A DNA stretch of 8,177 bases. Source: Promethearchaeota archaeon (GTDB lineage Archaea; Asgardarchaeota; Lokiarchaeia; Sigynarchaeales; MK-D1). Below are positions 1 through 6,052 of the stretch, piece after piece. Location of the stretch: contig JAEOTN010000257.1 of assembly GCA_016839865.1 (NCBI GenBank), positions 1 through 8,177 on the forward strand. The letters run 5' to 3'. Each line of letters begins with the position of its first letter. Position 1 is the first letter of the stretch. Below the pieces are notes generated by a model. That model searched no databases. It was not told the origin of the DNA and saw only the letters and a program-made list of their open reading frames with translations. Both the position numbers and the translations under genes were made by a program.

Positions 1-84
1 AAGCATGTAACTGTCTTCCAAAGGATAGTAAACGTCATCTACACGGGGAATATCTAATTTATTCAATAATTCGGAAATTTTCAC
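1..84 (-). CDS. HemK2/Mtq2-type release factor glutamine methyltransferase, N-terminal fragment
   Basis: Only the first 28 codons lie in the window; the gene runs off the left edge. From a GTG start at 84 the reading frame is open to base 1. It ends in V-x-x-V-Y-Y-P-L-E-D-S-Y-M-L. This matches the N-terminal signature of archaeal and eukaryotic HemK2/Mtq2 (N6AMT1) proteins, where a 'VYxPxEDS/TxLL' stretch precedes the SAM-binding Rossmann domain. Known members methylate the glutamine of the GGQ motif in class I release factor aRF1/eRF1. The start was chosen because an in-frame TAG lies three codons upstream and no ATG is available. The gene follows the corA-like gene on the same strand after 14 nt. 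A GAGGGG stretch (95-100) overlapping the corA stop could be a weak Shine-Dalgarno site, which suggests a co-transcribed, coupled pair. The catalytic NPPY motif is outside the window, so the call rests on the N-terminal motif alone. Confidence 0.68.
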   Translation of the reverse strand, partial: MKISELLNKLDIPRVDDVYYPLEDSYML

Positions 85-98
85 GTAACTCTAACCCC

Positions 99-1148
99 TC
101 AAATCATTCTTTTCTTTCTGAAAAAGAGAAATAATCCAACTACGGAAATAATCATTCCTCCAATGACGACATAAAAGGGCCACAATATTTTACCTTCAGG
201 ACTTATGAAATTCATGCCAAATAGACTCGCAACAAGACTTGGTAGAAGTAGTAATGAAGTGATGAAAGTAAAACGGCGCATAGTTTCGTTAAGACGAGTG
301 CTATGAGAATTATAATACATATTTGTAACATCGGTAAGTAAAGTGCGAATGATATCTGATTCGTCTAATAGGTGTTTTATGTGATCATCCAATTCAGGGG
401 GGATATTCTCAACTGAAAAAAGATTCTCTTTGCCCGTTCGAATATTATTGATAATTTCCCTATCCGCTTGAAGGATTTTTACAAGATCTAGTAAACGATG
501 ACGCATCTTCAAGATATCATACAAGAGAGATTTTGAAGGTTTCTCGATAATTTGATGTTCATATCGGTCGATTTGTTTTGTCCACACTTCTAGTACTTCA
601 TAGATCTGGTCAATCATTACATCCAGATATGTAGAAACAAAGTATGAGATGCCACCTTTTGCAATTTTGGAAGGATATTTATTAAATCTCTTAAATACGG
701 TTGAAATTGGCATAGTTTGGATGTTCTTATGAATGGAAAAAATGACGTTATCTCGAATAATTACTCCTACTTGATGTTCTGATAACTTGATTTTTGAATC
801 CTCTTCAGCTACAGTTAAGCATTTAAACAAGATAAGAAAGAAATCAGGATATGAATCCGCACGAGGGCGTTGATCTGTAATTATCTCTTCAATAATATCT
901 TTACCTACATCTAAAAGGTGTGTTAATCGCAGAGCTTCTTCATTTTCATCAATCACATTATTTGGATTTTCCAAAGTTATATCTATGAAAGAATAAGGAT
1001 ATTTCTGACTCATTTTTGCAGGATGATAAACATCCTTGAGTCCTTGATCGGGAAGTTGAAGATTAGCTCTGGAGGGTATTTCCGCTATTGGACGACCGTG
1101 TACTTCGTCCACAATGTAAAAGTAATTTACAATCATTGTTATTCCCAT
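99..1148 (-). CDS. corA: CorA-family divalent metal ion transporter
   Basis: This 349-residue protein is a CorA-type Mg2+/Co2+ channel subunit of the cytoplasmic membrane; the family works as a homopentamer. The sequence shows the expected plan: a soluble N-terminal alpha/beta domain (about 1-165), a long helical stalk (about 170-290), then two C-terminal membrane helices (about 293-310 and 321-342). The signature G-M-N lies at 311-313, directly after TM1 in the context L-F-G-M-N-F, and an acidic loop residue (E318) follows. The chain ends in a short basic tail (RKKR), as expected for a cytoplasmic C-terminus. Length is normal for the family. The start at 1148 gives M-G-I-T-M; the second ATG at 1136 is an equally plausible start. 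It is divergent from the ESCRT-III gene and upstream of the HemK2-like gene on the same strand. Transport of Mg2+ rather than Zn2+ (ZntB-like) or Co2+ cannot be decided from sequence. Confidence 0.93.
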   Translation of the reverse strand: MGITMIVNYFYIVDEVHGRPIAEIPSRANLQLPDQGLKDVYHPAKMSQKYPYSFIDITLENPNNVIDENEEALRLTHLLDVGKDIIEEIITDQRPRADSYPDFFLILFKCLTVAEEDSKIKLSEHQVGVIIRDNVIFSIHKNIQTMPISTVFKRFNKYPSKIAKGGISYFVSTYLDVMIDQIYEVLEVWTKQIDRYEHQIIEKPSKSLLYDILKMRHRLLDLVKILQADREIINNIRTGKENLFSVENIPPELDDHIKHLLDESDIIRTLLTDVTNMYYNSHSTRLNETMRRFTFITSLLLLPSLVASLFGMNFISPEGKILWPFYVVIGGMIISVVGLFLFFRKKRMI

Positions 1149-1385
1149 CCATGGTGTACTAATCCCATCCGAATAGTAGACGTGTTACGAGGTTATAATG
1201 GAGACTTCTTTTATAATTGTTTCTGACGAGATTAGTTTCAAAATGAGTTAATGATTCAAACAAATCTACTAACAACTAAACCCCACACAATTTTATATTT
1301 AGAAACAACACATCAGATCCATAAGACACAGTTATAGGTAAACTAAAAATAACTGTATTTATTGTACAACTTAAGGTAAAAAACG
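1149..1385. promoter_or_regulatory. Divergent promoter region between corA-like and ESCRT-III genes
   Basis: This 237-nt gap separates two genes transcribed away from each other, so it must hold promoters for both. For corA on the minus strand, the best TATA-like box is TTATAAAA (complement of 1209-1216), predicting a start near 1186 and a leader of about 38 nt. For the ESCRT-III gene, TAAAAATA at 1344-1351 would give a start near 1374, and TTTTATATTT at 1291-1300 is an upstream alternative. AAGGT at 1373-1377, 8 nt before the ATG at 1386, may serve as a weak ribosome-binding site if the upstream promoter is used. A near-perfect 10-nt direct repeat (1141-1150 and 1161-1170) overlaps the corA start. 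No RNA gene was recognised here. The boxes are judged by eye. Confidence 0.35.
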
Positions 1386-2036
1386 ATGGTTTTCAAAAAG
1401 TTATTCCCAAAGAAGAAAAAAGCTGATAAGGTTGAAACCGCAGCTCGAATTAAGACTACAATTCATCATCTTAACCTAAAAAATAAAGAATTCGCTAGAA
1501 AAAGCCAAGAAGCTCGTTTACGTGCAATGAAAGCTTTGAAAGCTGGTAATAAAGATATCTCAAGACAAATGTTGATACGCTGGAAGACGTATCGCTTGAA
1601 ATCTGAAAAATATTTCAATATGATCGGCAAACTTGAACGTCATATGGATGCATTAGACGAAGCAAAGACAATTAGTGATGTCACTGGTTCTCTAGAAGCA
1701 AGTTCATCTGAATTAAGTAAAATCGCTGCAAATGTAAACCCTGAGAAAGCAATGGAACTAGTAGACACTGCTGAAGAATCTATAATGCAAATCGAAGAAG
1801 CGGGAGATTTACTCGCAGGGGATTTGGAGATCGATTTAGGAATTGACGTTGAAGATGAGTTACAGAAATTAGAAACTGAACTCCTAATGTCTGAAGCTTC
1901 TGGCATGCCTACAGTTCCTGAAGATATGAGCACTGAAAGTTTTGATTTTGATTTTGACGATGAAGAACCTGAGATTAAATCGAAAGACAAAATCAAGAAA
2001 GAGATTGAAAAACTCAAAAAAGAACTAGATATCTAA
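1386..2036 (+). CDS. ESCRT-III (Snf7/CHMP-family) membrane-remodelling protein
   Basis: The 216-residue protein has the layout of a Snf7-family ESCRT-III subunit, which polymerises on membranes to drive scission or division. A strongly basic N-terminus (KKLFPKKKK, residues 4-12) would face lipid. Residues 15-95 form the alpha1-alpha2 hairpin, including A-L-K-A-G-N-K near 51-57, which aligns by eye with F-L-T-K-G-N-K of yeast Snf7. Residues 96-150 correspond to alpha3-alpha4. Then come an acidic linker with alpha5 (about 155-195) and a final charged helix. That helix (203-211) has I-x-x-E-I-x-x-L-K spacing, like a MIM1 motif that docks on the MIT domain of Vps4. No winged helix follows, unlike crenarchaeal CdvB, so it is closer to Asgard/eukaryotic CHMP4-7-type proteins. 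No Vps4, ESCRT-II or second ESCRT-III gene is in the window. It converges with the metallophosphoesterase gene, 7 nt between stops. The family call is by pattern recognition, not alignment. Confidence 0.85.
   Translation: MVFKKLFPKKKKADKVETAARIKTTIHHLNLKNKEFARKSQEARLRAMKALKAGNKDISRQMLIRWKTYRLKSEKYFNMIGKLERHMDALDEAKTISDVTGSLEASSSELSKIAANVNPEKAMELVDTAEESIMQIEEAGDLLAGDLEIDLGIDVEDELQKLETELLMSEASGMPTVPEDMSTESFDFDFDDEEPEIKSKDKIKKEIEKLKKELDI
2016..2021 (-). terminator. Possible minus-strand oligo-T terminator for the metallophosphoesterase unit
   Basis: Six A residues on the plus strand read as T6 on the minus strand, about 25 nt beyond the metallophosphoesterase stop codon and inside the last codons of the ESCRT-III gene. 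This would place the 3' end of the minus-strand transcript antisense to the ESCRT-III tail. It is a simple homopolymer inside a Lys-rich coding stretch, so it may be coincidental. Confidence 0.3.
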
Positions 2037-2042
2037 TTTTTT
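2037..2042 (+). terminator. Oligo-T terminator after the ESCRT-III gene
   Basis: Six consecutive T residues follow the TAA stop directly, and further T-rich sequence (TTATTCTTTATT) comes next. Archaeal RNA polymerase terminates at such non-template T-runs without needing a hairpin. The run lies in the 7-nt gap before the convergent metallophosphoesterase stop codon, so the two transcripts probably overlap at their 3' ends. Confidence 0.5.
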
Positions 2043-2043
2043 C

Positions 2044-2793
2044 TTATTCTTTATTCCGTAATTTCCCTCCAAAGAACGTTTTCCAGATGAAACGTCGATC
2101 CGGAACATTTCTTTTTTCAAAATCCTCATATATTTCTGAATCATCATAGTCTACTTCATGGTAGTGAATTTGGAAATTTCTATGATTAAAATCGATGACT
2201 GCAAAACGAGCAATTGATTTGTTATAACATCCTAATGAACCTGGTGTGAAAAAAATTCGATTGTTTTCCTTTACCTCGTACTTCTTATGTACATGCCCGA
2301 ATCCAACAAGAGAACCCGGACTATCAGAATATAGTTGAGAGATATTATCCTCATTTAATTTTTGGATCTTATAGGGATAGGTAGAATGAATTCGACTTGG
2401 ATCGATTGGTATATGGGAAAAATAGCAAACAACACCTTCTATTTCTCTTGTAGCACTCAAAGATTGCGCTTTCAAGTATTTTATCATAGTTTCATCCAAT
2501 TGCGAAGTATACCATTCAGTATGGGCTTTCTCACCTTCACTGATACCTTTCTTTATCTCATTTTCAAGACTAGATAATCCATTTATTGCAACTAATTCAT
2601 GATTCCCATTTATGTATGTACAATTAGGTAAATTCATCAGCCTTGAGAGTGTTTCCGCAGGATAAGGTCCAATTCCAATGCTATCTCCACCTAAAATAAA
2701 CTCATCCACACTTAATCCGTTAATTTTCTCCAAAGCTGCATCTAATGCAGGTAAATTTGCATGAATATCAGTTAGAAAAGCAAGAATGGTCAT
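2044..2793 (-). CDS. Calcineurin-like metallophosphoesterase (YfcE/Metallophos_2 type)
   Basis: This 249-residue soluble protein carries the full set of metal and catalytic motifs of the calcineurin-like phosphoesterase fold: D9-x-H11 (T-D-I-H-A-N), G35-D36, G63-N-H65-E, S126-H127 and G166-H167-x-H169, followed by P-G-S-L-G. These should bind two metal ions and hydrolyse a phosphomono- or phosphodiester; the substrate cannot be told from sequence. It begins within nine residues of the first motif, so the start is well placed. It lacks a signal peptide or membrane segment and is likely cytoplasmic. It lies 23 nt downstream of the 648-residue zinc/PH-like protein gene on the same strand with no obvious promoter or strong ribosome-binding site between them, so the two are probably one operon. 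The eukaryotic retromer subunit Vps29 shares this fold but has lost activity; here the catalytic residues are intact and the protein is longer, so an enzyme is the better call. Confidence 0.88.
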   Translation of the reverse strand: MTILAFLTDIHANLPALDAALEKINGLSVDEFILGGDSIGIGPYPAETLSRLMNLPNCTYINGNHELVAINGLSSLENEIKKGISEGEKAHTEWYTSQLDETMIKYLKAQSLSATREIEGVVCYFSHIPIDPSRIHSTYPYKIQKLNEDNISQLYSDSPGSLVGFGHVHKKYEVKENNRIFFTPGSLGCYNKSIARFAVIDFNHRNFQIHYHEVDYDDSEIYEDFEKRNVPDRRFIWKTFFGGKLRNKE

Positions 2794-2816
2794 CTATAAG
2801 AACTATGACATTGGAC

Positions 2817-4763
2817 TTAATTTTTCTTTTTGATCTCTTCAATATGTTTCTGGGTTCGATAAAGTTCTCGATATGCTTCCTCATACAATCCCAAAAACTC
2901 GGATTCTGATAACTTTCCCCGATCCCTTCTTTGAGTTAATATATCTAATTTCCGTTGTAACCATATAGCTTTCTCCTCCATTCGCAAAAGTTGTTCAGAA
3001 TTGGATTTTGGAGGAATTAATCTAGATACATCGATTTCTGGAACATGCCGATTTTTTTGAACTTCAGGGGGTTGTGGTATGTGTAGATCTTCATCAGGGA
3101 GAACAGACATTAAATTGTTGATGATACTACCCGTTCGTGTTTTAGATCGAAGTGGAAATCGTGGTTTTATTGCTGGTTTTTCAAATTGAGGAGGTGGATT
3201 GTAATTAGAATTCGATGGATTCTCTGAATGGCGTGGTGGATACTTTTGTTGTGAATTCCTAGCCGGATAGGGATTATACGGATGAGATATTGTTCCTCGT
3301 TGATGATATTCAGGGGGAGAGTAACCTCCAGGTAAGGGTCGTTTTTGATAAATATCATAGAGGTTAGTCAAGTTATCCTGTTGAAATTTATTCATATTGT
3401 GTTGGGATGCAGATGATTGTCTTTGAAAATGATTTTGAGGATGTCCTACAGGGGTAGTTCTTTGTTGCTGATACGAATTAGAATGAGAATTATAGGTACC
3501 ATGTTCAAATTCAGAAGCATCGTACAAATTATCTAATCTAAAGGAATCATTGCTATCCAAGATTGCAGTCTTATATCCAATTAAAGAAATAATAGCACTT
3601 TCTAATGCGTTTCGAAAACCTCGGATACTTACATCCGTGTGTTTAAGACCGTAAAGTAATTCCATGTCGATTTTGTTATTATCAAACACTCGGGCTTTCT
3701 CGATATAATGCTCAAGTTGGGCTAGGTTTTTCTTTGGAAGTTGGAATGAATATTTATTCTGTCCAAATTCTAAGACTAACTTCCTCATTACAAGACCTTT
3801 AACACGAACACGAGACAACTCATCTAATGATAATGACAATATCAAGTGAGGTTTTTTCTTAAAAACTCCCTTCTCCTGTAGGAAGTATAATTTCTGATTT
3901 GTCAATAGGATAGTTCCTGATCTAACGATATTGTGGTCTACTTCAGGATTACTAGTCTCCCCCAATTTGCCTCGAATTCCAAAAACAGGTTTTTCATTAT
4001 AGTTAATATTCATTCCGAGAATCGAAAGATATCGCATGAACAATCGCTGGATGGAACTCATTAATTCGATTTTTGTTCTAACGTCTGAGAATTTTTCCTC
4101 CAATTTTTCATTGGTATAATTCCCATATGTGACGATTGTATCAGCAGACTTTTCTAGATCTTCAAGCTCTGTTTCCAGTACTGGGATTAACCGAGGTGGA
4201 GATTTTTCTATTTCAAAATAAGTCTTGAAATTACGGTTGATGCGCTGGAAAAAATCACTGGTTTTAGACTGAATCGCGTGTTTCCCATCTTTAAACAATT
4301 TTATTATGCTTAAGATTTCCATTTCCAATTGAGGGAAATGACAGATTTTCACCGAATCTTCTCGTAATCGAATTAATTTTTCTCTTTGTATTGAAATTGT
4401 ATCTACAGCATACATTAAAGGGCTTAAGAATCTCTTTGATTCGGTGATAATACGTTTGAAGCGATTACGCATCTCATCAAACTTATCTACAATTTTAACA
4501 ACTCCATTGCTCGAACAATTAGGACAAGTTTTCACTTGTTTCTGTACGGATGCAATATGTCGAGATTTGCATGATTTACATTCTAAAGAGGCCATATTTG
4601 CCATAGATATTTCATGGGACCCACAACTTGCACAGATAAGATCATCAGCAATAGCAAAATGCACACACTCCTGACAAAAAACTGAGGTGCAATCCTCACA
4701 AAAATAAGTTAAAAGGAGGTTGTTCTCACAAAAAGGACATAAGTTATCATAGTAGTCTGACAT
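2817..4763 (-). CDS. Multidomain protein: Cys-rich zinc module, PH/GRAM-like domain, prion-like linker, SHOCT-like tail
   Basis: I do not recognise this 648-residue protein as a named family. Residues 1-85 hold six CxxC pairs (C9/12, C22/25, C30/33, C44/47, C62/65, C80/83), enough for three four-cysteine zinc sites; the part around 22-36 resembles a B-box or RING half. Residues 90-245 are highly charged and look helical, possibly coiled coil. Residues about 250-360 resemble a GRAM/PH fold: G-T-I-L-L-T-N-Q-K-L-Y-F-L, then a strand with L-D-E-L-S-R-V-R-V and a final helix. Residues about 412-580 are low complexity, rich in N, Q, P, Y, H, S and R, and probably disordered. Residues about 590-640 have the L-x-x-L...G-x-L-S-x-x-E-F pattern of SHOCT domains. 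There is no signal peptide or transmembrane helix, so it is likely cytoplasmic, perhaps at the membrane face. The ATG is fixed by a strong AAAGGAGG site. It leads a probable operon with the metallophosphoesterase and is encoded near ESCRT-III. Its function is unknown; membrane or ubiquitin-type binding is only a hypothesis. Confidence 0.72.
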   Translation of the reverse strand: MSDYYDNLCPFCENNLLLTYFCEDCTSVFCQECVHFAIADDLICASCGSHEISMANMASLECKSCKSRHIASVQKQVKTCPNCSSNGVVKIVDKFDEMRNRFKRIITESKRFLSPLMYAVDTISIQREKLIRLREDSVKICHFPQLEMEILSIIKLFKDGKHAIQSKTSDFFQRINRNFKTYFEIEKSPPRLIPVLETELEDLEKSADTIVTYGNYTNEKLEEKFSDVRTKIELMSSIQRLFMRYLSILGMNINYNEKPVFGIRGKLGETSNPEVDHNIVRSGTILLTNQKLYFLQEKGVFKKKPHLILSLSLDELSRVRVKGLVMRKLVLEFGQNKYSFQLPKKNLAQLEHYIEKARVFDNNKIDMELLYGLKHTDVSIRGFRNALESAIISLIGYKTAILDSNDSFRLDNLYDASEFEHGTYNSHSNSYQQQRTTPVGHPQNHFQRQSSASQHNMNKFQQDNLTNLYDIYQKRPLPGGYSPPEYHQRGTISHPYNPYPARNSQQKYPPRHSENPSNSNYNPPPQFEKPAIKPRFPLRSKTRTGSIINNLMSVLPDEDLHIPQPPEVQKNRHVPEIDVSRLIPPKSNSEQLLRMEEKAIWLQRKLDILTQRRDRGKLSESEFLGLYEEAYRELYRTQKHIEEIKKKN

Positions 4764-4773
4764 GCGATTTTCA

Positions 4774-4783
4774 ATCCTCCTTT
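4774..4783 (-). promoter_or_regulatory. Strong Shine-Dalgarno site for the 648-residue protein gene
   Basis: The minus strand reads AAAGGAGGAT here, a near-perfect complement to the 16S rRNA 3' end. The GGAGG core ends 12 nt before the ATG at 4763. It is the only strong ribosome-binding site I see in the window. The other genes have weak or no such site, which suggests mixed leadered and leaderless translation. Confidence 0.7.
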
Positions 4784-4817
4784 AGGTTTTTGAAGTGTTG
4801 TGTGTAGGTATGGCAAA

Positions 4818-4880
4818 GTATAGTAAATCAGCTTCTCTGGTGATAAGCATATCACAAACACTGTTTTGCTGTTATAACAG
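4818..4880 (-). promoter_or_regulatory. Candidate promoter and two operator-like dyads upstream of the 648-residue protein gene
   Basis: A TATA-like stretch (TTTACTATA on the minus strand, about 4819-4827) would place a transcription start near 4796 and a leader of about 33 nt containing the strong ribosome-binding site. Just upstream lies GTGATA-AGCA-TATCAC at 4840-4855, a perfect 6-bp dyad with a 4-nt spacer. Further upstream is CTGTTATAACAG at 4869-4880, a perfect 12-bp palindrome. Their centres are about 27 bp apart. Such dyads are typical sites for dimeric winged-helix or Lrp-type regulators. No regulator gene is in the window, and AT-rich DNA gives short palindromes by chance. Confidence 0.35.
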
Positions 4881-4935
4881 TAGGTAATATTCTGATGTTA
4901 TTTATGTCGGATCTCGAACTATGATTTAAAGAGAG

Positions 4936-4941
4936 AAAAAA
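4936..4941 (-). terminator. Oligo-T terminator after the metallo-beta-lactamase-fold gene
   Basis: Six A residues on the plus strand give a T6 run on the minus strand, beginning about six nucleotides past the TAA stop at 4947-4949. This fits hairpin-independent archaeal termination and would separate this gene from the downstream 648-residue protein gene, which has its own promoter region. Confidence 0.5.
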
Positions 4942-4946
4942 GGAGA

Positions 4947-5687
4947 TTAATAAAATCTTCGTGAAGAAAGTTGATCCAATATTACTGATTTTGCGTTGAT
5001 TGAATCACCATGGGTATCAAAAAATCCAACATAATTAGCATATATACTATGTATTAGCATTGCATATTCAGGTTGAATAGTGTTGAATGCATCTACTATT
5101 GCCGTTTCATTCATTAGGAAATCCGGGACATATGGAAGCATCGCTAAATCTACAAGCCCAGCAAGTTGTTCATATTCTGGGATATTTCCAGAATCTCCAG
5201 CATGAAAGATCGAAAATCCATCAATATCTATTAAATAACTAGTCCAATTATCATTTTTAGCATGAATTCCATCTGGAATAGTATATTCAAAAAATGCAGT
5301 TATTGTAATTTTATCGGTGAGGTTCAATACGTCTTCCGGAACCATGCCTGTTCCATCGAATAAAGCAATTGCGTCAGACATATCTTCTGGAAAAATATTC
5401 AATGTGTCTTCTTTTTGGAGTCTTTCGATTACTGATGGTTGGTAATGATCTGTATGAGGATGAGTTACCATAACAACATCTGCAGGTTTAGGATTGTACC
5501 CCTGAGGAAATAAAATGGGATCGATATACATACGAACTCCTTTTGCTTCAATCATTACCCCCTCGTTGGATAAAAAGGTAAGTTTGACACCTGTAAATAA
5601 ATAAACTGGAACCGTAATTGATCCAGCAACTATGATCACCCCAAACACAATTCCTAACACGATTAGTAATTTTTTCTTAGCTACCAT
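4947..5687 (-). CDS. Membrane-anchored metallo-beta-lactamase-fold hydrolase (UlaG/UPF0173-like)
   Basis: This 246-residue protein starts with a basic patch (KKK, residues 4-6) and one hydrophobic helix (about 7-31). That predicts an N-in anchor with the rest of the chain outside the cytoplasm, or an uncleaved signal. The remainder is a compact metallo-beta-lactamase domain. It has a G-V-M-I-E strand near 43-47, D-P at 56-57, and the metal motif T-H76-P-H78-T-D80-H81-Y. H142 probably serves as a third ligand, then come H162-A-G-D164-S and H213 near the C-terminus. This is the set found in the UlaG/UPF0173 branch, which includes lactonases and phosphodiesterases with varied substrates. Without a diagnostic pocket residue I would not name a substrate. 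It seems monocistronic: the upstream gap is shared with the divergent rpoD gene, and a T6 run follows the stop. No Shine-Dalgarno site is seen before the ATG at 5687. Confidence 0.82.
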   Translation of the reverse strand: MVAKKKLLIVLGIVFGVIIVAGSITVPVYLFTGVKLTFLSNEGVMIEAKGVRMYIDPILFPQGYNPKPADVVMVTHPHTDHYQPSVIERLQKEDTLNIFPEDMSDAIALFDGTGMVPEDVLNLTDKITITAFFEYTIPDGIHAKNDNWTSYLIDIDGFSIFHAGDSGNIPEYEQLAGLVDLAMLPYVPDFLMNETAIVDAFNTIQPEYAMLIHSIYANYVGFFDTHGDSINAKSVILDQLSSRRFY

Positions 5688-5833
5688 AATTGATCAACTA
5701 GTGTAAATCAATTATTGTTTTTGTATCTTTGTTTTCTGTTTTTACGAATTTATGGTTATTGTAAATCGCTATATCCTCGTTTCTACAGATTAAATCATAA
5801 TTGAGACGTTTCTCACAGTCACACTCGCTAATC

Positions 5834-5860
5834 TTTTAGCCCAGTTAGGTGTGGCTAGAA
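5834..5860. repeat. Inverted repeat, 8-bp stem with 11-nt loop
   Basis: TTTTAGCC at 5834-5841 pairs with GGCTAGAA at 5853-5860, with one G-U pair when read as plus-strand RNA. It encloses an 11-nt loop. It lies in the middle of the hydrolase/rpoD gap and could be a hairpin in an untranslated RNA or a protein-binding dyad. Confidence 0.35.
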
Positions 5861-5966
5861 TATTCCTTGAATTCCGAAATTTTTCTCCTCATTTTTTATC
5901 GTTTCAAAAAAGAAAGTGTGCGTAGTTGATTTGGATTTGCACATATAAGGAAAATTTCCATATTTC

Positions 5967-5995
5967 ACATTGTTTTAAAGCAGGAGAAACAATGT
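5967..5995. repeat. Perfect 9-bp inverted repeat followed by a T-run
   Basis: ACATTGTTT at 5967-5975 is exactly complementary to AAACAATGT at 5987-5995, with an 11-nt loop. On the plus strand it runs into a T-rich tail (TTTTTCTCTT at 5995-6004), so it looks like a terminator hairpin for a plus-strand transcript, although no gene ends here. It lies about 65 nt upstream of the rpoD TATA box and could instead be an operator. Confidence 0.45.
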
Positions 5996-6052
5996 TTTTC
6001 TCTTAGTACTCGGTGTTCTTTCGCTATAGATGAATAAGTCAAAAAATTTTAA

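Noticed and set aside
1023..1226. Short plus-strand open frame across the corA start
   Set aside because: It is antisense to the conserved N-terminus of the transporter and has no ribosome-binding site or recognisable motif.
1640..2017. Open frame antisense to the ESCRT-III gene, Ser-rich and signal-like
   Set aside because: Its composition is the mirror of the acidic/lysine-rich codons of the ESCRT-III gene. It has no recognisable domain, and the sense strand carries a clear family match.
2044..2793. Archaeal Vps29 (retromer) homologue
   Set aside because: It shares the fold and the P-G-S segment, but all catalytic metal ligands are intact and the length exceeds Vps29, so an active phosphoesterase is the safer call; no Vps35 or Vps26 gene is present.
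3167..3358. Short minus-strand open frame inside the 648-residue protein gene
   Set aside because: It overlaps the low-complexity coding region in another frame; repetitive Ile/His content reflects the biased underlying codons.
2817..4763. Vps36 (ESCRT-II) with a GLUE domain
   Set aside because: No paired winged-helix domains are visible; the PH-like block is followed by a low-complexity linker and SHOCT-like tail, so ESCRT-II identity is unsupported.
5834..5860. tRNA-like D-arm appearance (AGCCCAGTTAGGTGTGGCT)
   Set aside because: No acceptor stem, anticodon arm or T-loop (GGTTCRANYCC-type) could be placed around it on either strand.
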